A DNA stretch of 7,396 nt. Source: an uncultured Mucilaginibacter sp. Lineage in GTDB: Bacteria > Bacteroidota > Bacteroidia > Sphingobacteriales > Sphingobacteriaceae. A model generated the notes under the pieces. The model was not told the origin of the DNA. It made no database searches and worked only from the letters and a program-made list of their open reading frames with translations. Positions within the stretch are counted from its first letter, which is position 1. The number at the start of each line of letters is the position of its first letter. The stretch lies in contig CAMLFI010000119.1 of NCBI GenBank assembly GCA_946479225.1, forward strand, positions 1-7,396, read 5' to 3'. Shown in pieces: positions 1-4,661 of this stretch. The translations under genes and the position numbers were made by a program.

Positions 1-662
1 ACGTAAAATACCGACAATTGCACGCCGTTGGTTATTAAATTGGCGTTGAAGGTTTCGGTTGAATAGCTTTGCTGAGGATTATCAACATTATGCGATTTTG
101 ACTTGGAGTAGCCAACATTGGCCAATGAGGCTGCTAATCCCAGCGTTTTTGATGGATAAAAAACCACATCTACCTTTGCCCTGGCGTTATAGTCTTCGGT
201 GTTATTGGTAGTAGTAACGGAGTTAGCAGATGTAGTTGTTTTGTTTTTACCACTAAAATAGCTCAGGTACGGCCCCATACGCAGGCCTACTTTATTATCG
301 AACATACAGTATTTTAATAGCGACAAGGACCCTCCAAATGTATTGAATACCGACTTATAGTCGGGGCTTGGAAAAGCACCTGAATAGGTTGACTTATTTG
401 TTTGTGTTGAATACTGTAATGAGCCGCCCAGTTCAATTTTATCGGCCACAAAAATACTGTAAGCAGGCCCGATGCTAAAATTAGATGTGGTGTTTTTTTG
501 GACGCTGGGTTGAGGATTGATTCCGTTGACGGTAGAATAGTTATTAGTGCTCTGCGCATAGTAAAAAGATCCGCCCAGCGTTTGCGCTCCTTTTTGTGTT
601 TGCGCCATAGAAATTTGCACTGCCAGAACACCGGCAATAGCAAGGATAAGGTTTTTTTTCAT
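1..662 (-). CDS. Outer-membrane beta-barrel protein, N-terminal part (3' end beyond window)
   Basis: The frame is open from an ATG at 660-662 to the left edge, giving 220 codons with no stop. It begins with a clear signal peptide: MKKN, a hydrophobic stretch at residues 5-18, and a likely signal peptidase I cut after A20 (ISMA/QT). The mature part consists of short alternating polar/aromatic strands joined by Ser/Thr/Asn-rich loops, with strand-like pieces such as FSIGPAYSIFVADKIELGGS, KVGLRMGPYLSYF and AKVDVVFYPSKTLGLAASLA. This is the pattern of small porin-like barrels of the Bacteroidota outer membrane. The last visible residues (GVQLSVFYV) resemble a terminal strand, so the protein may end soon after the edge at about 225-235 residues. 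No Shine-Dalgarno precedes the ATG. Substrate and function cannot be told from the sequence; a structural or passive-channel role is only a guess. Confidence 0.8.
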   Translation of the reverse strand, partial: MKKNLILAIAGVLAVQISMAQTQKGAQTLGGSFYYAQSTNNYSTVNGINPQPSVQKNTTSNFSIGPAYSIFVADKIELGGSLQYSTQTNKSTYSGAFPSPDYKSVFNTFGGSLSLLKYCMFDNKVGLRMGPYLSYFSGKNKTTTSANSVTTTNNTEDYNARAKVDVVFYPSKTLGLAASLANVGYSKSKSHNVDNPQQSYSTETFNANLITNGVQLSVFY

Positions 663-768
663 GTGTATTGTTTAGTTAAATTAGGTAACAGGAACGGAGG
701 ATTATGGGTAATATTTCGTCGCACTGTTACTTAATGCCCTAATTATTTAATAAATTTTACGGGGGGCA

Positions 769-776
769 TAAATGTA
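769..776 (-). promoter_or_regulatory. Weak candidate -7 element for the outer-membrane protein gene
   Basis: On the minus strand this reads TACATTTA, seven of eight matches to the Bacteroidota -7 consensus TAnnTTTG. No TTTG lies at the expected distance upstream, and the leader to the ATG at 662 would be about 100 nt. It is the best candidate in the 663-835 spacer but is not convincing. Confidence 0.2.
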
Positions 777-786
777 TAATAATACT

Positions 787-804
787 TTAAAACGAGCGTT
801 TTAG
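787..804. repeat. Short inverted repeat between alkB and the outer-membrane protein gene
   Basis: AAAACG at 789-794 and CGTTTT at 797-802 are perfect complements around a two-base centre, and 788/803 extend the pairing. It lies about 30 bp beyond the alkB stop codon in the direction of transcription, so it could slow or end alkB transcription. There is no U-tract on the minus strand and the loop is very tight, so it could equally be an operator-like palindrome or chance. Confidence 0.25.
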
Positions 805-835
805 TTGGTTTTTTTGATGCAGGCCGCTAACCATT

Positions 836-1441
836 TTATCCCTGCACCATTGTTCTGAAAGTAAGATTAACTCTTGGTGCTATTATCTTTTTTGATTTAG
901 GCAGGCTATGCAGCCAGTTGCTTTGGGTAGCGCCTTTCATTATCAGTAAGCTGCCATGCGCTAATATCAATTCTTCTTTATGTTTGCTTTCGCGATGTTT
1001 TAACGCGAATTTCCGCTCCGCACCGAAGCTCAATGAGGCAATTGCTGTGTCTTTACCCAAAGCCTTCTCATCATCGCTATGCCAGGCCATGCCTTCGTCG
1101 CCATTGTGATATAAATTAAGCAGGCACGAGTTAAATTGATGACCGGTTAATTCTTCGGTTAAAGTTTTGAGTTCCAATAGTTCCTTCGTCCATGGTAAAG
1201 CATGCTTGGTAGTGTTAGAGTAGGTGTAGCTGTAATCATTATCAGCATACCAGGCCACTTTCCGTTTAGTGATGATGTGCCTGCCAAATATTACCGCTTC
1301 ATCATTTTTCCACTCAATTGTGTTTAACAATATATCAAGATAATGGTCAGCTTGGGCTGTTTCCATTACTTTGCCATAATATATAACCTCGCCGCCATAG
1401 GGAAGAAGGTTGGTCGTGTTATCGTATTTAAATAGTTCCAT
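836..1441 (-). CDS. alkB: AlkB-type 2-oxoglutarate/Fe(II)-dependent DNA dealkylase
   Basis: This 201-residue protein belongs to the AlkB family, which oxidises methyl or other alkyl groups on N1-methyladenine and N3-methylcytosine. The cofactors are Fe(II), O2 and 2-oxoglutarate; the alkyl group leaves as an aldehyde and the base is restored. The full core is visible: the substrate/cofactor stretch N109-x-Y111 through HNGDEGMAWHSD, the iron ligands H121, D123 and H178, and the 2-oxoglutarate-binding R190 with R196 seven-residue pair (RVNLTFR). The length matches compact bacterial and ALKBH2-like members. The ATG at 1441 lies inside the upstream gene, giving a 14-nt overlap, so the two are probably co-transcribed and translationally coupled. 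There is no Shine-Dalgarno. The neighbouring Ada-type genes support a role in alkylation repair. Family assignment is strong; the exact substrate range is inferred. Confidence 0.93.
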   Translation of the reverse strand: MELFKYDNTTNLLPYGGEVIYYGKVMETAQADHYLDILLNTIEWKNDEAVIFGRHIITKRKVAWYADNDYSYTYSNTTKHALPWTKELLELKTLTEELTGHQFNSCLLNLYHNGDEGMAWHSDDEKALGKDTAIASLSFGAERKFALKHRESKHKEELILAHGSLLIMKGATQSNWLHSLPKSKKIIAPRVNLTFRTMVQG

Positions 1442-1697
1442 TGTTTGTTTTCCATATTTTATATTCGGCTGCCATGCAATTGCCGCATGGCCGGTAATTA
1501 TTAGCTATGGCTTCTTCTTCATTTTTAAAGAATACGCGGTTTTCTACCTTCATGCGTTTGCCCGATGCACAATTTAGCCTACCGTATATTTTTAACTTTT
1601 TATTACCACCAAGTTTAATTTGGCCTGCGGCGATAAGTTGATATAACGCGCGACTGCGTATGAGTGGTTTGTCGCCAAGGCTAATGTGGTTAATCAC
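1428..1697 (-). CDS. Stand-alone Ada metal-binding-domain-like protein (89 aa, GTG start)
   Basis: Residues about 38-80 resemble the N-terminal zinc domain of Ada (PF02805 type). The stretch runs from YGRLNCASGKRM through NRVFF to YRPCGNCM, matching the Ada order of Cys-containing turn, N-x-x-FF strand, Ala-rich helix and R-P-C-x-x-C. In Ada this domain holds Zn with four cysteines, and one of them takes a methyl group from DNA methylphosphotriesters. Here only C43, C71 and C74 are present; the position of the second ligand (four residues after C43) is K47. Metal binding or methyl acceptance may therefore differ or be lost. The start must be the GTG at 1695-1697, because a TGA lies in frame two codons upstream and the next Met (M49) is inside the motif. 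The gene overlaps alkB by 14 nt, suggesting a joint repair role. The fold call is confident; the activity is unknown. Confidence 0.8.
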   Translation of the reverse strand: MINHISLGDKPLIRSRALYQLIAAGQIKLGGNKKLKIYGRLNCASGKRMKVENRVFFKNEEEAIANNYRPCGNCMAAEYKIWKTNNGTI

Positions 1698-1701
1698 TGG
1701 T

Positions 1702-1731
1702 CAAATTTATATTCAGAATTATCCGGTAAAA
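1702..1731 (-). promoter_or_regulatory. Candidate promoter of the Ada-zinc-like/alkB operon
   Basis: On the minus strand TAAATTTG at 1709-1702 matches the Bacteroidota -7 consensus TAnnTTTG exactly. TTTT at 1731-1728 lies 18 bp upstream where TTTG is expected. The -7 element ends only four bases before the GTG start at 1697, so transcription would begin at or within a few bases of the start codon. That implies a leaderless or nearly leaderless mRNA. Confidence 0.55.
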
Positions 1732-1742
1732 GATGTCGCTAA

Positions 1743-1943
1743 CTGTTGCAAGCTCTGACAAAAAACTGTTATTCTCCAATTCGCTGATAATGATTGCTTT
1801 AGTATTTATTTACAGCTAAATTTCCTGACGAATAAGTCTGTTGCAAAGTGTTGCGTACAAAAAGTGTAAATATCTGTAAGTGAGTTTTTTATGGAAAATA
1901 GCTGTTGCAAGTGTTGCATTTGTTGCCTATATTTTTTGCAACA
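1743..1943. repeat. TGTTGC repeat array in the ada to Ada-zinc/alkB spacer
   Basis: Seven copies of TGTTGC or its complement lie in 201 bp. Six are on the plus strand at 1744, 1839, 1849, 1903, 1912 and 1921, and one is on the minus strand at 1938-1943. Three share the longer form CTGTTGCAA (1743-1751, 1838-1846, 1902-1910). The cluster at 1903-1926 has an exact 9-bp period, and the pair at 1839/1849 is 10 bp apart. The last plus copy and the inverted copy can pair as a 6-bp stem with an 11-base loop. The copy at 1743-1751 lies about 12 bp upstream of the -33 element, where activators often bind. The array is best read as candidate regulator-binding sites; the bound protein is unknown. This is the only content seen in the 268-bp gene-free stretch besides the promoter. 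Confidence 0.6.
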
Positions 1944-1965
1944 CCCTGCTGTAGTGGTTTATCGG

Positions 1966-2820
1966 TCAGACGGCTCCAAATGCCTTAGATGCCTCCCAGC
2001 CGATCATCGCGTTTTTACGCCCGCTGCCCCAATGGTACTGCCCGATCTCGCCCGTTGAGCGGATAACCCGATGGCAGGGAATAAGGAACGCAACAGGATT
2101 ATCACCCACCGCAGAACCAACCGCCCGGCTGGCGTTAGGGCTTTGCAATTTGCCCGCTAAGCCGCCATAAGTTACCAGTCCACCCATTGGCACCTTAAGT
2201 AAGGTTTCCCATACCTTCAGCTGAAAAGGCGTGCCTTTTAAATGTAGCTTTATCTGGTCTAGTTTACTCCAATCCTGCGTGAAAATGAAGATGGCATTTT
2301 GCTGTATGCGGTCTAAAAATAAGTTAAACCGGGCATTAGGGAATGCCCGGTTTAAATGCGAGAAGGCCTCGTCATTACCCTCATCAGCAAAAGCCATATA
2401 GCAAATACCTTTAGAAGTTGAAGCGACTAAAATTGTCCCAAAAGGGCTCTCAGCAAAGCTGTAGTTTATGGTGAGCTGCTCGCCGCCATTCTTGTATTCG
2501 CCGGGCGTCATGCCTTCCACTTTAATAAACAGATCGTGCAGGCGCCCTGTGCCTGATAGGCCGGTTTCAAACGCTGCATCAAAAAGAGAGGCCTGCTTTT
2601 CTTTCAGGATAGATTTGGCGTATTCAATACTCAGATACTGCAAAAACTGCTTGGGTGTTACCCCCGCCCAATCCTTAAACATCCGCTGAAAATGAAAGGG
2701 ACTCAGGTTTACGTGTTCTGCCGCCTGTTCTAAAGTGGGTTGCAGTTTGTGGTTCAGCCTTAAAAATTCAATGGCCTCTGCTATTCTTTTATAATCAATT
2801 TCGTTTTGCGCTTCCATCAT
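1966..2820 (-). CDS. ada: AraC-HTH / methylated-DNA-protein cysteine methyltransferase (Ada lacking the zinc domain)
   Basis: Counting from the ATG at 2818-2820, the protein has 284 residues. Residues about 8-110 form an AraC-type double helix-turn-helix (TLEQAAEHVNLSPFHFQRMF, then FDAAFETGLSGTGRLHDLF and the closing MTPGEYK). Residues about 118-200 are the ribonuclease-H-like N-lobe of the Ogt/MGMT fold, and about 198-280 the catalytic lobe. The catalytic lobe shows FQLKVWETLLKVPMG, the Arg-finger motif SRAVGSAV and the active-site PCHRVI with methyl-accepting C249. The enzyme moves the alkyl group of O6-methylguanine (and probably O4-methylthymine) onto its own cysteine, once per molecule. 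E. coli Ada also has an N-terminal Zn domain that turns it into an activator; that part is missing here, while a similar domain is encoded separately downstream. A TTG at 2823 and a second ATG at 2817 are alternative starts. There is no Shine-Dalgarno. Confidence 0.93.
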   Translation of the reverse strand: MMEAQNEIDYKRIAEAIEFLRLNHKLQPTLEQAAEHVNLSPFHFQRMFKDWAGVTPKQFLQYLSIEYAKSILKEKQASLFDAAFETGLSGTGRLHDLFIKVEGMTPGEYKNGGEQLTINYSFAESPFGTILVASTSKGICYMAFADEGNDEAFSHLNRAFPNARFNLFLDRIQQNAIFIFTQDWSKLDQIKLHLKGTPFQLKVWETLLKVPMGGLVTYGGLAGKLQSPNASRAVGSAVGDNPVAFLIPCHRVIRSTGEIGQYHWGSGRKNAMIGWEASKAFGAV

Positions 2821-2838
2821 CAATAATATTTAATGATA

Positions 2839-2869
2839 CAAATTTACCGGCTTACAAAACGCTGTGAAA
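2839..2869 (-). promoter_or_regulatory. Candidate promoter of ada
   Basis: On the minus strand TAAATTTG at 2846-2839 fully matches the Bacteroidota -7 consensus TAnnTTTG, and TTTC at 2869-2866 lies 19 bp upstream as a three-of-four match to TTTG. The leader would be about 10-15 nt. The same octamer TAAATTTG serves the downstream repair operon, but the TGTTGC repeats found there are absent here. Confidence 0.55.
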
Positions 2870-3006
2870 CCCGTTTCTTGCGGTTTTGGGATTAGTTGAC
2901 ATTTGAATCAAGGCCGGTTAACAGCAGGTTAAATATAGAGGTTTTGAAGATAGCAGCACCGTAAATGTTCGTCAAAACACCCTTGCTTTCATTTGCAAAA
3001 AATCTA

Positions 3007-3037
3007 TTTGAAAATCAAAACATTGTACTTATCTTTG
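3007..3037 (+). promoter_or_regulatory. Consensus promoter of the rpsU-xerC-hpf operon
   Basis: TTTG at 3007-3010, a 19-bp spacer, and TATCTTTG at 3030-3037 match both parts of the Bacteroidota housekeeping promoter (TTTG and TAnnTTTG) without a mismatch. Transcription should start near 3043-3046, leaving a leader of about 20-25 nt that is almost entirely Shine-Dalgarno plus spacer. This placement also rules out the longer reading frame from the ATG at 2965 as the real gene start. Confidence 0.75.
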
Positions 3038-3045
3038 GCGTCCCT

Positions 3046-3055
3046 GAAAGGAGGT
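3046..3055 (+). promoter_or_regulatory. Very strong Shine-Dalgarno of rpsU
   Basis: GAAAGGAGGT is complementary over ten bases to the usual 3' end of bacterial 16S rRNA and lies 12 nt (measured from AGGAGG) before the ATG at 3067. Bacteroidota genes rarely carry such sites. A strong site before rpsU is a described feature of the phylum, linked to bS21 helping to hide the anti-Shine-Dalgarno. It also fixes the start at 3067. Confidence 0.85.
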
Positions 3056-3066
3056 ATTTGGGAATT

Positions 3067-3261
3067 ATGATCATCATCAATGTTAAAGAAGGCGAATCTT
3101 TAGATAAAGCATTAAAACGCTTCAAAAAGAAATTTGAGAAAACAGGTGTATTACGCGAATTGCGTAGCCGCCAGGCATTCGAGAAAAAATCAGTGACCCG
3201 TCGTCACGTGGTTAAGCATGCCATTTACAAACAAGGCTTAAATCTGGAAACAGCTGTATAG
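3067..3261 (+). CDS. rpsU: 30S ribosomal protein bS21
   Basis: This 64-residue, highly basic protein begins MIIINVKEGESLDKALKRFK and continues with the bS21 hallmark of a Lys/Arg-rich helix (FKKKFEKTGVLRELRSRQAFEKKSVTRR). The length is typical of Bacteroidota bS21. It sits on the 30S platform near the 3' end of 16S rRNA; in this phylum it forms, with bS18 and bS6, the pocket that sequesters the anti-Shine-Dalgarno. The start at 3067 is chosen over the in-frame ATG at 2965 because homology begins here, the Shine-Dalgarno is here, and the consensus promoter lies downstream of 2965. It is the first gene of an operon with a Xer recombinase and HPF. Low bS21 should free the anti-Shine-Dalgarno and raise translation from the strong site, which is autoregulation inferred from published work on the phylum. 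Confidence 0.95.
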   Translation: MIIINVKEGESLDKALKRFKKKFEKTGVLRELRSRQAFEKKSVTRRHVVKHAIYKQGLNLETAV

Positions 3262-3279
3262 TTCTTTTAGATAAAAGAA
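3262..3279 (+). repeat. Inverted repeat right after the rpsU stop codon
   Basis: TTCTTTTA at 3262-3269 and TAAAAGAA at 3272-3279 are perfect complements with a GA centre, followed by a T-run at 3280-3284. The stem is AT-only apart from one pair, so it could be a weak terminator or 3'-end stabiliser for rpsU mRNA. It is the first of three inverted repeats in the rpsU-xerC spacer. Confidence 0.45.
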
Positions 3280-3280
3280 T

Positions 3281-3299
3281 TTTTCAGTTTTCCTGAAAA
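3281..3299 (+). repeat. Second inverted repeat in the rpsU-xerC spacer
   Basis: TTTTCAG at 3281-3287 pairs with CTGAAAA at 3293-3299 around a five-base loop. It begins directly after the first inverted repeat and shares the T-run region, so the two may compete or stack in the transcript. Confidence 0.45.
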
Positions 3300-3306
3300 C
3301 ATATAG

Positions 3307-3351
3307 AAAACTATTTGTACATTCAATCTATACGGATGCGCAAATAGTTTT
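3307..3351 (+). terminator. Hairpin with T-run abutting the xerC start: terminator or attenuator
   Basis: AAAACTATTTG at 3307-3317 and CAAATAGTTTT at 3341-3351 form a perfect 11-bp stem with a 23-base loop. The right arm ends in a run of five T (3348-3352), and the xerC ATG begins at 3353. As RNA this could end a share of the rpsU transcripts, giving more bS21 than recombinase, and when folded would also block ribosome access to the xerC start. The low GC of the stem and the large loop make it weaker than a classical intrinsic terminator. Confidence 0.45.
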
Positions 3352-3352
3352 T

Positions 3353-4243
3353 ATGTTTTTAGAGCGTTTTATACAATATATACAGTTCGAAAAGCGGTAC
3401 TCTCCGCACACCGTATCAGCCTATCGGTCAGACCTTGACCAGTTTATGGGCTTTTTAAATAGTCCTGAAGTAATAATCACCCATCCCGAACAAATTGCCC
3501 AGCATCATATCCGCAATTGGATGGTTGAAATGATGGGAAATGAGATTGCACCCCGTTCCATCAGCCGTAAGATAGCTACCCTGCGCAAGTACTTTAAGTT
3601 TTTATTAGCCGAGGGGGTCATAACCATCAACCCGGCATCAAAGATTCATACCCCAAAAGTTCCTAAAAATCTGCCGGTGGTGGTAGAGGACGCGCGGCTT
3701 ACGCAAATGCTTAACAGTACAGATGTATTTACCGAGGATTTTGCCGGCACACGTGATAAATTGGTGATTGAAATGCTGTTTGGAACGGGTATGCGGCTTG
3801 CCGAACTGGTGGGCCTTAAGGAAAGCGACATTGATAATTATGAAGGCACAGTAAAGGTTTTAGGCAAACGCAACAAGCAGCGCATCATTCCGCTTAATCA
3901 TGAATTGCGGCTTTTACTAACAAAATACCTCGACTTAAAGAAAAGTGAAAATTTTAGTAACAAATCATTAACATTGATCGTTACAAATAAAGGGACAGAT
4001 GTGTATCCGAAGCTTATTTATTTGATAGTGCAGCAATATTTATCTAACATATCAACCCAAAGCAAAAGAAGTCCGCATGTGCTTAGGCACACTTTTGCAA
4101 CCAGCCTGCTCAATAAAGGGGCCGATCTGAATGCTATAAAAGAGCTGCTGGGCCACGCTAATCTCAGCGCCACGCAGATCTATACGCACAATTCCGTTGA
4201 AAGATTAAAGTCTATTTATAAACTCGCCCATCCAAAGGCATAA
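3353..4243 (+). CDS. xerC: Xer-type tyrosine recombinase
   Basis: The 296-residue protein has the two-domain layout of XerC/XerD: an N-terminal SAM-like core-binding domain (about residues 1-90; FIQYIQFEKRYSPHTVSAYR) and a C-terminal catalytic domain (about 110-290). All catalytic residues are present: R148 (GTGMR), K172 (GKRNK), H242 and R245 (PHVLRHTFA), H268 (LLGHANL) and the nucleophile Y277 (TQIYTH). Spacing and length match chromosomal Xer proteins that resolve chromosome dimers at dif, rather than phage or transposon integrases. No attachment site, direct repeat or mobile gene is nearby, and the gene sits between two ribosome-related genes. Whether it plays the XerC or the XerD role cannot be settled without the partner. 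There is no Shine-Dalgarno; the ATG follows a hairpin directly. The stop at 4241-4243 precedes hpf by 12 bp. Confidence 0.92.
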   Translation: MFLERFIQYIQFEKRYSPHTVSAYRSDLDQFMGFLNSPEVIITHPEQIAQHHIRNWMVEMMGNEIAPRSISRKIATLRKYFKFLLAEGVITINPASKIHTPKVPKNLPVVVEDARLTQMLNSTDVFTEDFAGTRDKLVIEMLFGTGMRLAELVGLKESDIDNYEGTVKVLGKRNKQRIIPLNHELRLLLTKYLDLKKSENFSNKSLTLIVTNKGTDVYPKLIYLIVQQYLSNISTQSKRSPHVLRHTFATSLLNKGADLNAIKELLGHANLSATQIYTHNSVERLKSIYKLAHPKA

Positions 4244-4251
4244 AAAGGAGG
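4244..4251 (+). promoter_or_regulatory. Strong Shine-Dalgarno of hpf
   Basis: AAAGGAGG follows the xerC stop codon directly and is spaced four bases (AACC) from the hpf ATG at 4256. It is one of only two strong Shine-Dalgarno sites seen before genes in this window; the other is at rpsU. Confidence 0.8.
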
Positions 4252-4255
4252 AACC

Positions 4256-4603
4256 ATGAAAATTACAGTGCAATCAATTCATTTTAATGCAGACAAAAAT
4301 TTATTGGCATTTATACAAAAGAAAGCTGATAAACTGGATACCTTTTTTGATAACATTATAAACGGGGAAGTTTATTTAAAGTTGGAAAATGTAGAACATG
4401 AAGCAAATAAAATAGCAGAAATAAAACTGCATTTACCGGGCAATACCATATTTGCTAAAGAGCAATGCAAAACCTTTGAAGAGGCAACCGATCTGGCTAT
4501 TGAAAGCTTGCGCAAGCAAATAGCCAAGCATAAAACAAAGAAAGAAATAGCAGCGCAGGAAGTTAGAAAAGCAGTACTAACTTCAACCGAAGAAGAATTT
4601 TAA
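4256..4603 (+). CDS. hpf: Ribosome hibernation-promoting factor, HPF/YfiA (RaiA) family, short form
   Basis: The 115-residue protein matches the short HPF/YfiA fold: an initial strand (MKITVQSIHFNAD), a helix (LLAFIQKKADKLDTFF), strands around GEVYLKLENV and IAEIKLHLPGNTIFAKEQ, then a second helix with the basic face that binds 16S rRNA (TFEEATDLAIESLRKQIAKHKTKK). It lacks the extra C-terminal dimerisation domain of long HPF; the last 15 or so residues are an acidic tail ending TEEEF. Such proteins occupy the decoding/mRNA channel of the 30S subunit and hold ribosomes inactive under starvation. The gene is third in the operon, 12 bp after xerC, and carries its own strong Shine-Dalgarno. The binding site overlaps the mRNA path near bS21, so shared control with rpsU is biologically sensible, though inferred. 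Confidence 0.92.
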   Translation: MKITVQSIHFNADKNLLAFIQKKADKLDTFFDNIINGEVYLKLENVEHEANKIAEIKLHLPGNTIFAKEQCKTFEEATDLAIESLRKQIAKHKTKKEIAAQEVRKAVLTSTEEEF

Positions 4604-4625
4604 ACAATAACGATATATATTAGTG

Positions 4626-4657
4626 AAGCGCCCCGAGAAGACCGGGGCGCTTTTTTT
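4626..4657 (+). terminator. Strong intrinsic terminator after hpf, between convergent operons
   Basis: AGCGCCCCG (4627-4635) and CGGGGCGCT (4643-4651) form a perfect 9-bp, GC-rich stem with a seven-base loop, followed by a run of seven T (4651-4657). This is a textbook Rho-independent terminator for the plus-strand operon. On the minus strand the same stem lies just after the apt stop at 4662 but has no U-tract behind it, so it would act there only as an RNA 3'-end barrier. Confidence 0.92.
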
Positions 4658-4661
4658 GTGC

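Noticed and set aside
314..643. 109-codon minus-strand frame inside the outer-membrane protein gene
   Set aside because: It is out of frame with the gene that has a signal peptide and barrel pattern and runs unbroken to the window edge.
1891..2058. 55-codon plus-strand frame with a Cys-rich start (MENSCCKCCICC; eight Cys in total, with a later CLRC)
   Set aside because: The Cys codons arise from the TGTTGC repeats read in one frame. More than half of the frame is antisense to the well-supported ada 3' end. No Shine-Dalgarno or good promoter sits before the ATG. Conservation of the frame in relatives would revive it.
2821..2823. TTG as the start codon of ada
   Set aside because: Two ATG codons follow directly; ATG at 2818-2820 is the more likely start and nothing favours the TTG.
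2965..3066. N-terminal extension of bS21 starting at the ATG at 2965 (34 extra residues)
   Set aside because: bS21 homology, the strong Shine-Dalgarno and the consensus promoter all place the start at 3067. The promoter lies inside the extension, so it would not be transcribed in full.
3336..3347. Three-codon upstream frame (ATG CGC AAA TAG) in the loop and right arm of the hairpin before xerC
   Set aside because: It is too short to judge, has no ribosome binding site, and lies inside the stem-loop; probably chance.
3353..4243. Reading the tyrosine recombinase as a mobile-element integrase with an att site nearby
   Set aside because: Its length, catalytic spacing and housekeeping neighbours fit a chromosomal Xer protein. 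No tRNA, flanking direct repeats, excisionase or phage genes are visible.
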